The notes under the pieces: model-generated | The model's database searches: none | Seen by the model: the letters and a program-made list of their open reading frames with translations, nothing else | Told to the model about the DNA's origin: nothing | Source: Microcaldota archaeon | GTDB taxonomy: Archaea > Micrarchaeota > Micrarchaeia > Micrarchaeales > Micrarchaeaceae | Length of the DNA stretch: 64,000 nucleotides | NCBI GenBank assembly: GCA_021799475.1 | Contig: JAJZAJ010000001.1 | Location: 310,001 to 374,000 of the forward strand | Direction of reading: 5' to 3' | Part shown: positions 52,570 to 60,271 of the stretch, piece after piece | How the letters are laid out: each line of letters starts with the position of its first letter | Position numbering within the stretch: position 1 is the first letter of the stretch | Made by a program: the position numbers and the translations under genes

Positions 52570-53262
52570 ATGGACGAACTAAAGGAAAAGATAGCTGGAG
52601 AAGTAACCCTGTCGGAGAGCCCGGGAAGCACCATGAAGAAGTGGAGGGAGCTGTTCGGCATAACGCAGGTAGAGCTGGCAAAACAGGTAAAGATATCGAC
52701 ATCTACAATATCTGATTACGAGAGCAATAGGAGGCTTAGCCCAGGCGTCGGCGTCATAAGGAGGTTTGTCGATGCCCTGTTCACGATAGATGAAGCAAAA
52801 GGGGGCAGCGTCCGGCAGGGACTCGAGAAGTTCTCGAACAGCAAGGAAGAGAAGCTGCCGGTTTACACGATACACGATTTCATTGCTCCGATATCCGGAG
52901 TTGATTTCTCAAGGATAATAGAAAGCAAAGTGATAGCGAACCCGAGTTATCTTGATGCTGTAAAGATATTCGGGTATACGAAGGTGGACAGCCTAAGGGT
53001 GCTCCTAGAGATGTCGCCGTCAGAGTACCCGAAGCTCTTCGGTTCTACAACAGAGAGGGCATTTTTGTTTGAGCACGTGAGCACAGGGAGGAGCCCGCTT
53101 GTGGTTATAAGGGTGGCGCCGATAAAGCCGAAGGTTGTGGTGCTGCACAACATCACCACCGTGGACAAGCTTGCAGTAAAGATCGCGCAGATAGAGAAGA
53201 TCCCTCTGCTGACCACCAAACTCGACATAAAGGAGATAGAGGCAAGATTGAGCAAGATATGA
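52570..53262 (+). CDS. XRE-type HTH transcriptional regulator (archaeal COG1709-like)
   Basis: 230 residues. HTH at ~20-72: MKKWRELFGITQVELAKQVKISTSTISDYESNRRLSPG. A C-terminal alpha/beta domain (~100-230) has YLDAVKIFGYTKVDSLRVLLEMSPSEYPKLFGSTTERAF and VIRVAPIKPKVVVLHNITTVDKLAVKIA. This two-part layout matches a widespread archaeal regulator family. The ligand and targets are unknown. Confidence 0.82.
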   Translation: MDELKEKIAGEVTLSESPGSTMKKWRELFGITQVELAKQVKISTSTISDYESNRRLSPGVGVIRRFVDALFTIDEAKGGSVRQGLEKFSNSKEEKLPVYTIHDFIAPISGVDFSRIIESKVIANPSYLDAVKIFGYTKVDSLRVLLEMSPSEYPKLFGSTTERAFLFEHVSTGRSPLVVIRVAPIKPKVVVLHNITTVDKLAVKIAQIEKIPLLTTKLDIKEIEARLSKI

Positions 53263-53332
53263 CCGTCACTTCCTACTGTTTCTGTACTATGGTATGGTTT
53301 ATCTGATACCAGGCGCTGCTCAAGAGTAAAAA

Positions 53333-53608
53333 TCATTTCTTGAAGGAGCTGCACGCGACCGCTGTGCCAAGTTTGCCTCCTACGCTCCTGGTTATGAGCC
53401 TTTCAGTCTCCCTGTCGCTCTTGTCGGAGAAAAGCCTCGTTTTTACTATATAACCGACATCACCCTCTGTCATTATGACCTCCTGTACGTTCCTGAGGGA
53501 AATGAGCTTCTCCGCCACCGCATTCGCATCCACGTTGGCTTTTGGCCTGAGGAAGAAGAATTTATGCAGAGGATTGCTGTTCTTTGCGCTCTTTGATGTG
53601 CGTACCAT
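53333..53608 (-). CDS. Small protein resembling a stand-alone Lrp/AsnC effector (RAM) domain
   Basis: 91 residues from ATG 53608. HKFFFLRPKANVDANAVAEKLISLRNVQEVIMTEGDVGYIVKTRL reads as one beta-alpha-beta-beta RAM-like half with the expected V-x-x-V-x-x-x-x-G-x-x-x-x-x-V pattern. There is no HTH. The frame stays open much further upstream, but that part covers the zinc-finger gene in another frame, so the short form is chosen. It lies 32 nt downstream of the zinc-finger gene; the pair probably forms an operon. Confidence 0.6.
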   Translation of the reverse strand: MVRTSKSAKNSNPLHKFFFLRPKANVDANAVAEKLISLRNVQEVIMTEGDVGYIVKTRLFSDKSDRETERLITRSVGGKLGTAVACSSFKK

Positions 53609-53640
53609 ACAATTACCAGACAAACAAGACAACCAGAGGA

Positions 53641-53820
53641 TCAATGCAGCCGTAATGACGGAATCGACTCGCTCTTCTTCATTGCAGTCATGACTGCACA
53701 CTCCTTGACATGCCATGCCAACGTATAAACGTCGTTGCAGAGCCTGCCGCAGCTCGGGCATTCATGAACCTTAAAATTATTGCCAACAAGCCATCTCACT
53801 AGTCTGGTTCGTATTCTCAT
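53641..53820 (-). CDS. Small C2HC zinc-finger protein
   Basis: 59 residues, ATG at 53820. One classical finger: C21-x2-C24-x12-H37-x3-C41 (CPSCGRLCNDVYTLAWHVKEC without the usual Phe, which is Cys here; the Leu three residues before His is kept). The N-terminus is basic (RIRTRLVRW), suiting DNA binding. CGTTTATTC at about 53856-53848 places transcription near 53825, so the mRNA is leaderless. Such small fingers occur as regulators in archaea and their viruses. Confidence 0.68.
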   Translation of the reverse strand: MRIRTRLVRWLVGNNFKVHECPSCGRLCNDVYTLAWHVKECAVMTAMKKSESIPSLRLH

Positions 53821-53858
53821 TCAATACACCTAAACGGAAACGGAAGAATAAACGGTGG

Positions 53859-53889
53859 GTACCGCCCGGTACGGCTGTTCCGTACCGGG
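53859..53889. promoter_or_regulatory. Nested palindromes upstream of the zinc-finger gene
   Basis: CCCGGTACGG (53865-53874) and CCGTACCGGG (53880-53889) are perfect inverted 10-mers around CTGTT. A second palindrome GTACCG-CC-CGGTAC (53859-53872) overlaps the left arm. The element lies just upstream of the zinc-finger gene's TATA box. Being GC-rich without a T-run, it suits an operator better than a terminator. Confidence 0.6.
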
Positions 53890-54156
53890 GAAGAGTGTAT
53901 GGGAAATGTTGCCGATGGATGGGTTTGGCGGCTTTAAATCTGAGAATTTGTTGCTTATTTGTGCTCCCAATATTACACCCTTCTAGAGGATATTATGAAT
54001 TTTATAGTATATATAAATAAGTCAGTTTTAACAGAATCTACCTATCATGTTTTCTATATATTGTCGCAAATAATGCATATTTTATTCTAATTTAATTATG
54101 TTAAATACATGATTTTAACACAAATTATAAATATTAGTTAGTGTGTTATAATAGAT
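53890..54156. other. AT-rich intergenic stretch before the two-domain Lrp-like gene
   Basis: 267 nt without a gene. From about 53990 the DNA is markedly more AT-rich than its surroundings, with several possible TATA boxes (TATATATAAATA about 54008-54019; TTATAAATA about 54125-54133). The latter is well placed for the gene at 54157. The base-composition shift suggests acquired DNA or a strongly regulated promoter. Confidence 0.6.
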
Positions 54157-55614
54157 ATGGCAGAGATCAGCAGCAAGATAAGAGAGGTGTTCGAAAAAGT
54201 AAAAAAAGCACATGCTCCCTACAGGGCTGTACTCAGGCGGATAAACAACGGCTACTACGTCTACATCGATACCGCAACATACAACAAGGAAACGAAAAAC
54301 GCAAAAATCCATTCAAAATATCTTGGCAGGATTACTGAAGAAGGAAAATTCATAGAGAAGCAGCACACAACATCAAAGGACAGGCTGGCCATGGCTGTTG
54401 AGCTTATAGAAGCCAATGGCGGCAAGGTCATCATGCAGAAGCAGAAGGAAGAGGATACTGCACTAAGACAGGTTCAGCAGCAGACGACGGCAATCAATAA
54501 AGTCGATGCATCAGTGCTCATGGCTCTGAGCATGAACGGCGCGATGACATACGCATCGCTAGCAAGAAGGCTTGGAATGTCAGAGACGGGGATGGATTAC
54601 AAGGTAAAGCACCTCGAAGAGCTGTACGGGATAAAATATGTGCCTGAACTTGACATGGAGGCATTGGGATATTCAAAGTACTTGTTGATGGTAAAGTTTA
54701 CATCAGATAAACCGGATCCCGCTCTAATAAAGGAGGTTTTCTCGAAAGATCCGAGAGTGCTCCTTGCCGCGCTGGTAACAGGGGATTACGACCTTATTGT
54801 TTATTTTTTTGCGAAGGACAACAAGGAAGTCACTTATTTTGTCCACGAAACAAGGATAGAGACAAAACTCAGGAGCTACAACGGCATGTGGTACGCAGCA
54901 CCTTTCTTCGACAGCTACAACTTTGTTCCACTGCGCCAGGAATGTTATGTCGTATTCAAGGAAAAGGTGTGGAAGAAATCAAGCAAACGATTGCACCCAG
55001 GAGAAGTAATATTCGGCACGGTAAAGGAGCCAGCGCCAAAAAAATACAACAGATCAACAGACATCACTGAAAACGAATACAATGTGCTATGCAAACTAGC
55101 ATCTGGCAACAGGGTTAACTTCAAACAAATCGGAAAGCAGATAGGAATAAGCCCTATCTCAGTCAGCTACGCATTTGATTCGCTGAGGACGAAAGGCTTT
55201 CTCAAAAGATTAACTATTAACATGGAGAAACTGCCGATCAGGTACAACGCACTATTGTTTACTGATATAATCGATGGAGAGAAATTCAACAATAGCAGGA
55301 AAGAACTTCTAATGGAGATCGTAGAGGATTCAGACAGACAAACGGGCAGGTATGTGCTGGTTGGAGATATAGAGAATCCACATAGTGTAGTATTCGTACT
55401 GCCAGTTTTTGACAAAGACGATGCAATTGTCGCAGAACAAAGAATAAGGAAAATGGTCAAAGGGGTAATAATAAGATCAAGCATGGTGACTAATATACTT
55501 GTAGGCAACTTTCTCTACAGAAAATTCGATAATGGCTACACAAATCAGCACAAGATACTGAATGAAGAATACAAGACACTAGAAAGCAGAGAGCTAATAA
55601 ACTATGACAAATAG
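54157..55614 (+). CDS. Two-domain Lrp/AsnC-like regulator with transposase-like N-terminus
   Basis: 485 residues. ~1-75: YRAVLRRINNGYYVYIDTATYNKETKNAKIHSKYLGRITEEGKFI resembles the N-terminal region of IS4/IS1634-type transposases (Y-x-Y..K-x-x-K..K-Y-L-G-x-I-x-x-x-G). ~115-265: AsnC HTH (DASVLMALSMNGAMTYASLARRLGMSETGMDYKVKHL) plus effector-like region. ~305-470: second HTH (TENEYNVLCKLASGNRVNFKQIGKQIGISPISVSYAFDSL) plus effector-like region. There is no DDE catalytic domain, so it is not an active transposase. TATA TTATAAATA about 25-30 nt upstream. Confidence 0.7.
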   Translation: MAEISSKIREVFEKVKKAHAPYRAVLRRINNGYYVYIDTATYNKETKNAKIHSKYLGRITEEGKFIEKQHTTSKDRLAMAVELIEANGGKVIMQKQKEEDTALRQVQQQTTAINKVDASVLMALSMNGAMTYASLARRLGMSETGMDYKVKHLEELYGIKYVPELDMEALGYSKYLLMVKFTSDKPDPALIKEVFSKDPRVLLAALVTGDYDLIVYFFAKDNKEVTYFVHETRIETKLRSYNGMWYAAPFFDSYNFVPLRQECYVVFKEKVWKKSSKRLHPGEVIFGTVKEPAPKKYNRSTDITENEYNVLCKLASGNRVNFKQIGKQIGISPISVSYAFDSLRTKGFLKRLTINMEKLPIRYNALLFTDIIDGEKFNNSRKELLMEIVEDSDRQTGRYVLVGDIENPHSVVFVLPVFDKDDAIVAEQRIRKMVKGVIIRSSMVTNILVGNFLYRKFDNGYTNQHKILNEEYKTLESRELINYDK

Positions 55615-55888
55615 AGTAAAGAAACGACGGACAAATATGCACAAATCCGACTAATGCTGATCTAACCTCCTGATGAATTTCCTGGCATTTCAATCACTTA
55701 ATTCAAACTTTAGTAGCACGGTTTAAATATCTTTCCTTCAGGCCTGTGTTTTTACGTCAAATTCGTAACGATGGAATATGCCCTATACTGTAGCCACGGT
55801 GGGGGATGAAAGACGAGAACAGGACCATGGCTGAATAAGCGGCAGAGTGTTTTTATACATTACTAGTGCATTACCCACAGGTGTCTGA
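55615..55888. other. Intergenic region with TATA and possible small RNA
   Basis: 274 nt without a convincing protein gene. GGTTTAAATATC (about 55719-55730) is a good box A with no matching ORF; downstream lies GGATGAAAG..GGCTGAAT (about 55804-55836), which resembles C'/D boxes, although guide spacing is irregular and boxes C and D' are poor. A second box, TTTTTATA (about 55851-55858), belongs to the adhesin gene. Confidence 0.35.
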
Positions 55889-58762
55889 TTGGCTGCTTCA
55901 TCAAGCAATTCTATTCATCAAAGGAAAAAGATGTTGCACAGGAGGAAAGCGCAGTCCTCAATGGAGTATCTTGTCACTTACGGCTGGGCGATACTGATAA
56001 TAGCGATTGCGGTAGGCGTGCTGGTATTCTTTGTTGTTCTTCCCTCATTTGCCGCACCCCCTGTCTGCAATGTAAGCGCCCCCCTGGTCTGCCAGGACCT
56101 TCTGGTATCGGCAAATCCTACTAATACTGTAATAATGGTTAATATAATCAACAACCAGCAGCTTGCCCTCGACAACCCGACATTATTCGCCAATATCAAC
56201 GGCACAAATACTTCCGCGGCAGCGTGCCTTCCAGCCTACATGCCTTCCGGACAGTTTTCTGTCTGCAGGCTGACGATAAATCTGCCGTCAAAACAAAACC
56301 AGGCGTATTCCGGAAGCCTTTATTTCAAGGTCAACAACTGCGCGCTGCTCCCTAATTTCAGCATAACCGGCAACTGCATCGGCGCTCCTGTACAGACAAT
56401 ATCCGGCTCATTCGATACAAAAGTCGGCGGCCCATCCTCATATTCCGCATCAACCACAAGCATCTCAACAACGACTGCTCTTATAAACAGCACGACTACC
56501 TTAGGAACGTCTACCGCAACGACCACTGCTCCTGCAACTACAACTTTCACTCCGCTGACGATAGCAGCTCCATCAGCAAGCGTTGCAGCAATGGATCTCG
56601 GTACAGGCTCAATATCATTATCCGATTCCGGCGCATCAGGGGGTGAATCGCCTTACAGCTACCAGTGGTACAACAACTGGAATGGCGGCGCTTACGGGGC
56701 AATATCCGGTTGCACGTATACAACATGCTCCTTCACTCCTGCCGTTTCAGGTACGTTCGACTTTTACATAGTGGCTGATGATTCGGAAACGCCGGTAGCA
56801 ACAGCGCAGTCATCCATCGTGTCAGTGACTGTATATCCGACGCTAACTCTTGCGGCTCCATCTCCTTCAAACGTAAAGATGGACCAACGCCAGGGCATAA
56901 CGCTGTCCACAAGCGCCTCAGGAGGCGAATCGCCTTACACTTATTCATGGTATTTCGAGCCTCCGGGATCCGGAACCTACTATCTGGATAGCAGTTGCTT
57001 AAATTCATCATGCACCTTCCCGACAAACACTCTGACAACTATAGGCACATTCAATTTCCGTGCCACAGCTACAGACTCGCTCAGCAATGTGGTCACATCC
57101 TCAAGCAATCCTGTCACATTGTACAATGGGCTCTCCGTTCCGGTAGGCCAGCCTTCCGGCAACCTGGATGTTGGTCAGTCAATAGAAATGTTCGGCAATG
57201 ACGTCAGTGAGGGCACCGGCAGCTACAGCTACCAGTGGTACCATCTGCTTCCGTCGGCACAGACCGGCGGCTGTGCAAACGGCTATACTACATATTCATG
57301 CTACAGCGTAATCTCAGGGGCTACCAGCCACTCATATACCTATTCATCCAGCGCTGGAGATTTATATCCGGCAGGCCACAACAGCACAATATTCTTCTAT
57401 ATGAACTATACAGATACGGGAGTATCAAGCCAGGCGACTCCCGCGGCCACAGCCGCAATGAATGTGTCTGGCTCCGATGAGATATACTACACAATAAGAC
57501 CGGCAATCGCACCAACGCAGACGCCAACAAGCCTTACGATAATGGCGGGCAATACCGTCGACATATCTGTTGCAGCCAACGGCGGCACCGGCAGCTACAG
57601 CTACCAGTGGTACTCGGAATCTCCATCGCAGTACAGCAGCTGCGGTGACTATGCTGATCCTCTGCATTCCGGTTGCGGGACTGTGGTAGGTAGCGCTGTC
57701 AGTGAATATGCGGTTCAATGGGGCAATGTCCAGTTCTCGTTCCCGACAAGCACAAGCATGCAGCAGGGCACATGGTATTATGCAGTCGTCATCTGTGATA
57801 TCGCAACGATACATCCTGGTCAGCCTTGCACTGGCGACACGGGTGTGGTCACCAGCGTCGATGTGGTAGCGCCGCCACCATCTTGCCCATCTCCAATCGT
57901 CTTCAGCAGCAGCACCTCTCTAACATCTGATCTCAAGACAGCCTGCGCCGTAACTGTCAATAGCGGTGTTACTCTTTACACTGATGGATATAGTATAATC
58001 ACTGCAGGAACATTCACAAATGATGGAACTATACAATCTTCATATAGCTCATTGAGTGCTCCTGGGTATGGAGGATCCTCCTGGGTCGATTGCTGGAACA
58101 ACAAAGGAATTCAAAACGCTGCTGCTGGTAATGCCGGAGGTACTATTGGCGGCGGGGGCGGAGGAGGGGGTGGTGGTAACTACTTTTCATTCGGGTCTTG
58201 CGGGAATCATTACCTAGTAAATGAGGCTGGTGCAAGCGGAGGTGGCGGCGCTTCAGGAGGTTCACCAACCGGTGGCGGAGGTGCAGCAGGGACAACTCCT
58301 TCATATGCTCCGTCTAACTGGGAGACTACTATATCAACATGGTATAGCAGCGGAATGAACAGCTATCTATACGGCGGTGCCGGCGGAGGAGGTGGAAGCG
58401 ATTCAGTAGTGGGCTATTCTTCTGATGGTGCTGTCGGCGGTCTTGGCGCTTCCGGTGTATACATACAGGCCGGAAGCATCGATAACGCAGGAACGATAAA
58501 TACCGAAGGCCAAAACGGCTATCATTCAACCTGCCAAGGTACCTATGTAGCAGGAGGCGCCGGCGGAGGTGGAGGAGGTGGAGGTGTTATTCTAGCGTAT
58601 AACGGAGTTTTAACAGAGGGCACGATTTTAACATCTGGGGGCACAGCGCCGTTCCAATCTTGCTCTGGATGGAATGGTGGCGGTGGAGGCGGAGGAGGTG
58701 CAGGCGGATCGGGACAGATAGTAACATACAACTATGGTAATTCGCCTCCGGTTGCTCCATAA
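55889..58762 (+). CDS. Large adhesin-like surface protein with class III signal peptide
   Basis: 957 residues. A basic start (MLHRRK internally), class III signal A|QSSMEYLVTYGWAILIIAIAVG, a Cys-containing collar region, a Thr/Ser stalk (~185-225), then four PKD/Ig-like repeats, each marked by G-x(2-3)-S-Y-x-Y-x-W-Y (GGESPYSYQWY, GGESPYTYSWY, GTGSYSYQWY, GGTGSYSYQWY; ~245, 350, 445, 570). The C-terminal ~270 residues are Gly-rich with poly-Gly runs and NDGTI/NAGTI beta-helix turns. TTG 55889 has GGTG 5 nt upstream (55880-55883); ATG 55931 is the alternative. Likely an extracellular adhesin or filament-tip protein. Confidence 0.82.
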   Translation: MAASSSNSIHQRKKMLHRRKAQSSMEYLVTYGWAILIIAIAVGVLVFFVVLPSFAAPPVCNVSAPLVCQDLLVSANPTNTVIMVNIINNQQLALDNPTLFANINGTNTSAAACLPAYMPSGQFSVCRLTINLPSKQNQAYSGSLYFKVNNCALLPNFSITGNCIGAPVQTISGSFDTKVGGPSSYSASTTSISTTTALINSTTTLGTSTATTTAPATTTFTPLTIAAPSASVAAMDLGTGSISLSDSGASGGESPYSYQWYNNWNGGAYGAISGCTYTTCSFTPAVSGTFDFYIVADDSETPVATAQSSIVSVTVYPTLTLAAPSPSNVKMDQRQGITLSTSASGGESPYTYSWYFEPPGSGTYYLDSSCLNSSCTFPTNTLTTIGTFNFRATATDSLSNVVTSSSNPVTLYNGLSVPVGQPSGNLDVGQSIEMFGNDVSEGTGSYSYQWYHLLPSAQTGGCANGYTTYSCYSVISGATSHSYTYSSSAGDLYPAGHNSTIFFYMNYTDTGVSSQATPAATAAMNVSGSDEIYYTIRPAIAPTQTPTSLTIMAGNTVDISVAANGGTGSYSYQWYSESPSQYSSCGDYADPLHSGCGTVVGSAVSEYAVQWGNVQFSFPTSTSMQQGTWYYAVVICDIATIHPGQPCTGDTGVVTSVDVVAPPPSCPSPIVFSSSTSLTSDLKTACAVTVNSGVTLYTDGYSIITAGTFTNDGTIQSSYSSLSAPGYGGSSWVDCWNNKGIQNAAAGNAGGTIGGGGGGGGGGNYFSFGSCGNHYLVNEAGASGGGGASGGSPTGGGGAAGTTPSYAPSNWETTISTWYSSGMNSYLYGGAGGGGGSDSVVGYSSDGAVGGLGASGVYIQAGSIDNAGTINTEGQNGYHSTCQGTYVAGGAGGGGGGGGVILAYNGVLTEGTILTSGGTAPFQSCSGWNGGGGGGGGAGGSGQIVTYNYGNSPPVAP

Positions 58763-58772
58763 AGAGTAAAAA

Positions 58773-58802
58773 TTCACAAAGTGTTTAATGATATTTTGTG
58801 AA
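58773..58802 (+). terminator. Inverted repeat after the adhesin gene
   Basis: TTCACAAA (58773-58780) pairs with TTTGTGAA (58795-58802) across 14 nt, 10 nt after the adhesin stop. No clean T-run follows, so a 3' processing or termination hairpin is only likely. Confidence 0.35.
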
Positions 58803-58833
58803 AACAATAGGATTTTATATTTAATGCCTTTCA

Positions 58834-59290
58834 TGGCTTCTGAAATCCCTTGCGTTTACGCATGTGGATGAAAGAAGCCACTAAATTTTTGCTCTGAGAA
58901 ATTTGCCTAGCGCGGCCTTTGGGCCGCACAGGCGAATGTACGAATAGTGAAAATCTTCGAGAAAATATAAATCTATCGAATTATGAACGCAATTCGCAAT
59001 CAGTCGGATACAGCGAATACCATCTGCAGTGGGTGACGAAATATCGATTCCAGCCGCTCGGAAAGGAGTCGCATTTCGTCGATTGCGAAAACGCGGTTCG
59101 CAGCGTTGTGGAAAGGCATGGAATAAAGATTCAGGAGATCGGCGTCATGCCGGATCATGTCCATGTCATCGTGATTATTGCCTTCTGAAATGAGCGTTTC
59201 AAAAGCGATCGGGCTTCTGAAGGGAGATTACAAAAAAAGAATGCAGATGTATCTACTAGTATTATCGCCAATGCCATTGCTATGGGATTA
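58834..59290 (+). mobile_element. Degraded IS200/IS605-type element
   Basis: Contains a bulged hairpin at 58834-58880 (outer stem TGGCTTCT/AGAAGCCA, inner stem closed by TTTA), a second hairpin at 58912-58927 (GCGGCC-TTTG-GGCCGC), and a broken Y1 transposase frame. Subterminal hairpins recognised by the transposase are characteristic of this family. No tnpB is present. The exact element ends cannot be fixed. Confidence 0.65.
58979..59228 (+). pseudogene. Broken Y1 (HUH) transposase, IS200/IS605 TnpA type
   Basis: NYERNSQSVGYSEYHLQWVTKYRFQPLGKE..HFVDCENAVRSVVERHGIKIQEIGVMPDHVHVIV is the N-terminal two-thirds of TnpA with the metal-binding HUH (HVH) intact. The frame then hits TGA at 59186-59188; continuity resumes in another frame with PSEMSVSKAIGLLKG from about 59182, so a small indel occurred. 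The C-terminal helix with the catalytic Tyr is missing altogether. Non-functional remnant. Confidence 0.8.
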
Positions 59291-59320
59291 GGCATGGTTG
59301 ACAGCTGCTCAAAACTGTAA

Positions 59321-60151
59321 TCACTCGATTCTAATCGTTGTCTCTCCGCTGACACTTACAACAGGGCCATACGGGCTGTTCTTCCAGTGGCTGCCAGCAA
59401 GAACTATGTTGTTTACCGGGTCTGCTAGGTATTTATAGCTGATTTTATTGTTTTTTTCGTCAACGGCTTCTACCGATATTTCTAGCCATGTGTGCGGGCG
59501 TCCAATCAAGGATTCATTCTTCGAGTAGTTGTAGAATAGCACAGCACCTCCATGCTCGACTATGTTGCCGCGCACTCTGGTTATAGATACATATCTAAAG
59601 CTAAACTCGATCAGATACTGCAACAACACCGCCTGCTGTACGGCTGTGCCTGATTTGCGCTCTATCGCATCTGTAACCATGTGCCATTCCTTGTCGGTGT
59701 ACCATTTGCTGTCGAGCTTTATTGCATTATGCACGAATGAAGTGAGCCTTATTAAATCATCCTCTATATCGTCCATTCCTACTTTTTCTTTTTGCAATAC
59801 CGTATATTTATCTGCAGCTTTTTTGAATGAAACCATTACCGGATCATTCATGTAGGGCAACAGGAAACGATGCTTTCCATCAAAACCTATCCTGCCAGGC
59901 ATAAGGTGCCCCATATCCCACGATTTTCTGCTGCTTTCAAAAAATTCTTGCATCTCGCCCTGTGTGCGCAGAAAGCTGACGACGTCAGAAAGCCGGTCGC
60001 TCAGACTTGTTCTAAGTCTAAACCTAATCCCGAGGGATTTGAATGCATCTCTCTTCATTAGATAAGTCTTGCCGTTTAGCACTGGGCTGTCGTGAAGGTA
60101 CAGTTCATTATCCCCTGTGGGTTTACTAAACTCGTCGGTGGTTGTTACCAT
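59321..60151 (-). CDS. Transglutaminase-like fold protein, apparently without the catalytic cysteine
   Basis: 276 residues, no membrane helix. The C-terminal half reads IERKSGTAVQQAVLLQYLIEFSFRYVSITRVRGNI..HTWLEIS..YLADPVNN, the order Cys-box, His-box, Asp-box of transglutaminase-like proteases; but the Cys position (G-x-C in the family) is Ala here, while His and Asp are retained. It is therefore probably a binding protein or pseudoenzyme. TATA-like ATATTATATC at about 60188-60179 fits a leaderless start. Family assignment is moderate. Confidence 0.5.
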   Translation of the reverse strand: MVTTTDEFSKPTGDNELYLHDSPVLNGKTYLMKRDAFKSLGIRFRLRTSLSDRLSDVVSFLRTQGEMQEFFESSRKSWDMGHLMPGRIGFDGKHRFLLPYMNDPVMVSFKKAADKYTVLQKEKVGMDDIEDDLIRLTSFVHNAIKLDSKWYTDKEWHMVTDAIERKSGTAVQQAVLLQYLIEFSFRYVSITRVRGNIVEHGGAVLFYNYSKNESLIGRPHTWLEISVEAVDEKNNKISYKYLADPVNNIVLAGSHWKNSPYGPVVSVSGETTIRIE

Positions 60152-60226
60152 TGAATCACTCTACAACAATAAACGCACGATATAATATTTCTATGTTTCG
60201 GTTGCCCTGGCTTTGGGACAATATTA

Positions 60227-60259
60227 CCCGCCATGAAGCGGTATCCTAGTCATGGTGGG
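60227..60259 (-). terminator. Ten-base-pair hairpin between two minus-strand genes
   Basis: CCCGCCATGA (60227-60236) pairs with TCATGGTGGG (60250-60259), one G-U, 13-nt loop. It lies 12 nt after the stop of the dehydrogenase gene and upstream of the next gene's TATA. It could be a terminator/processing hairpin or a structured RNA. Confidence 0.4.
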
Positions 60260-60271
60260 CGAAAGATATGA

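Noticed and set aside
53609-53761. N-terminal extension of the RAM-like protein
   Set aside because: This stretch is better explained by the zinc-finger reading frame, which has a promoter and a perfect finger spacing.
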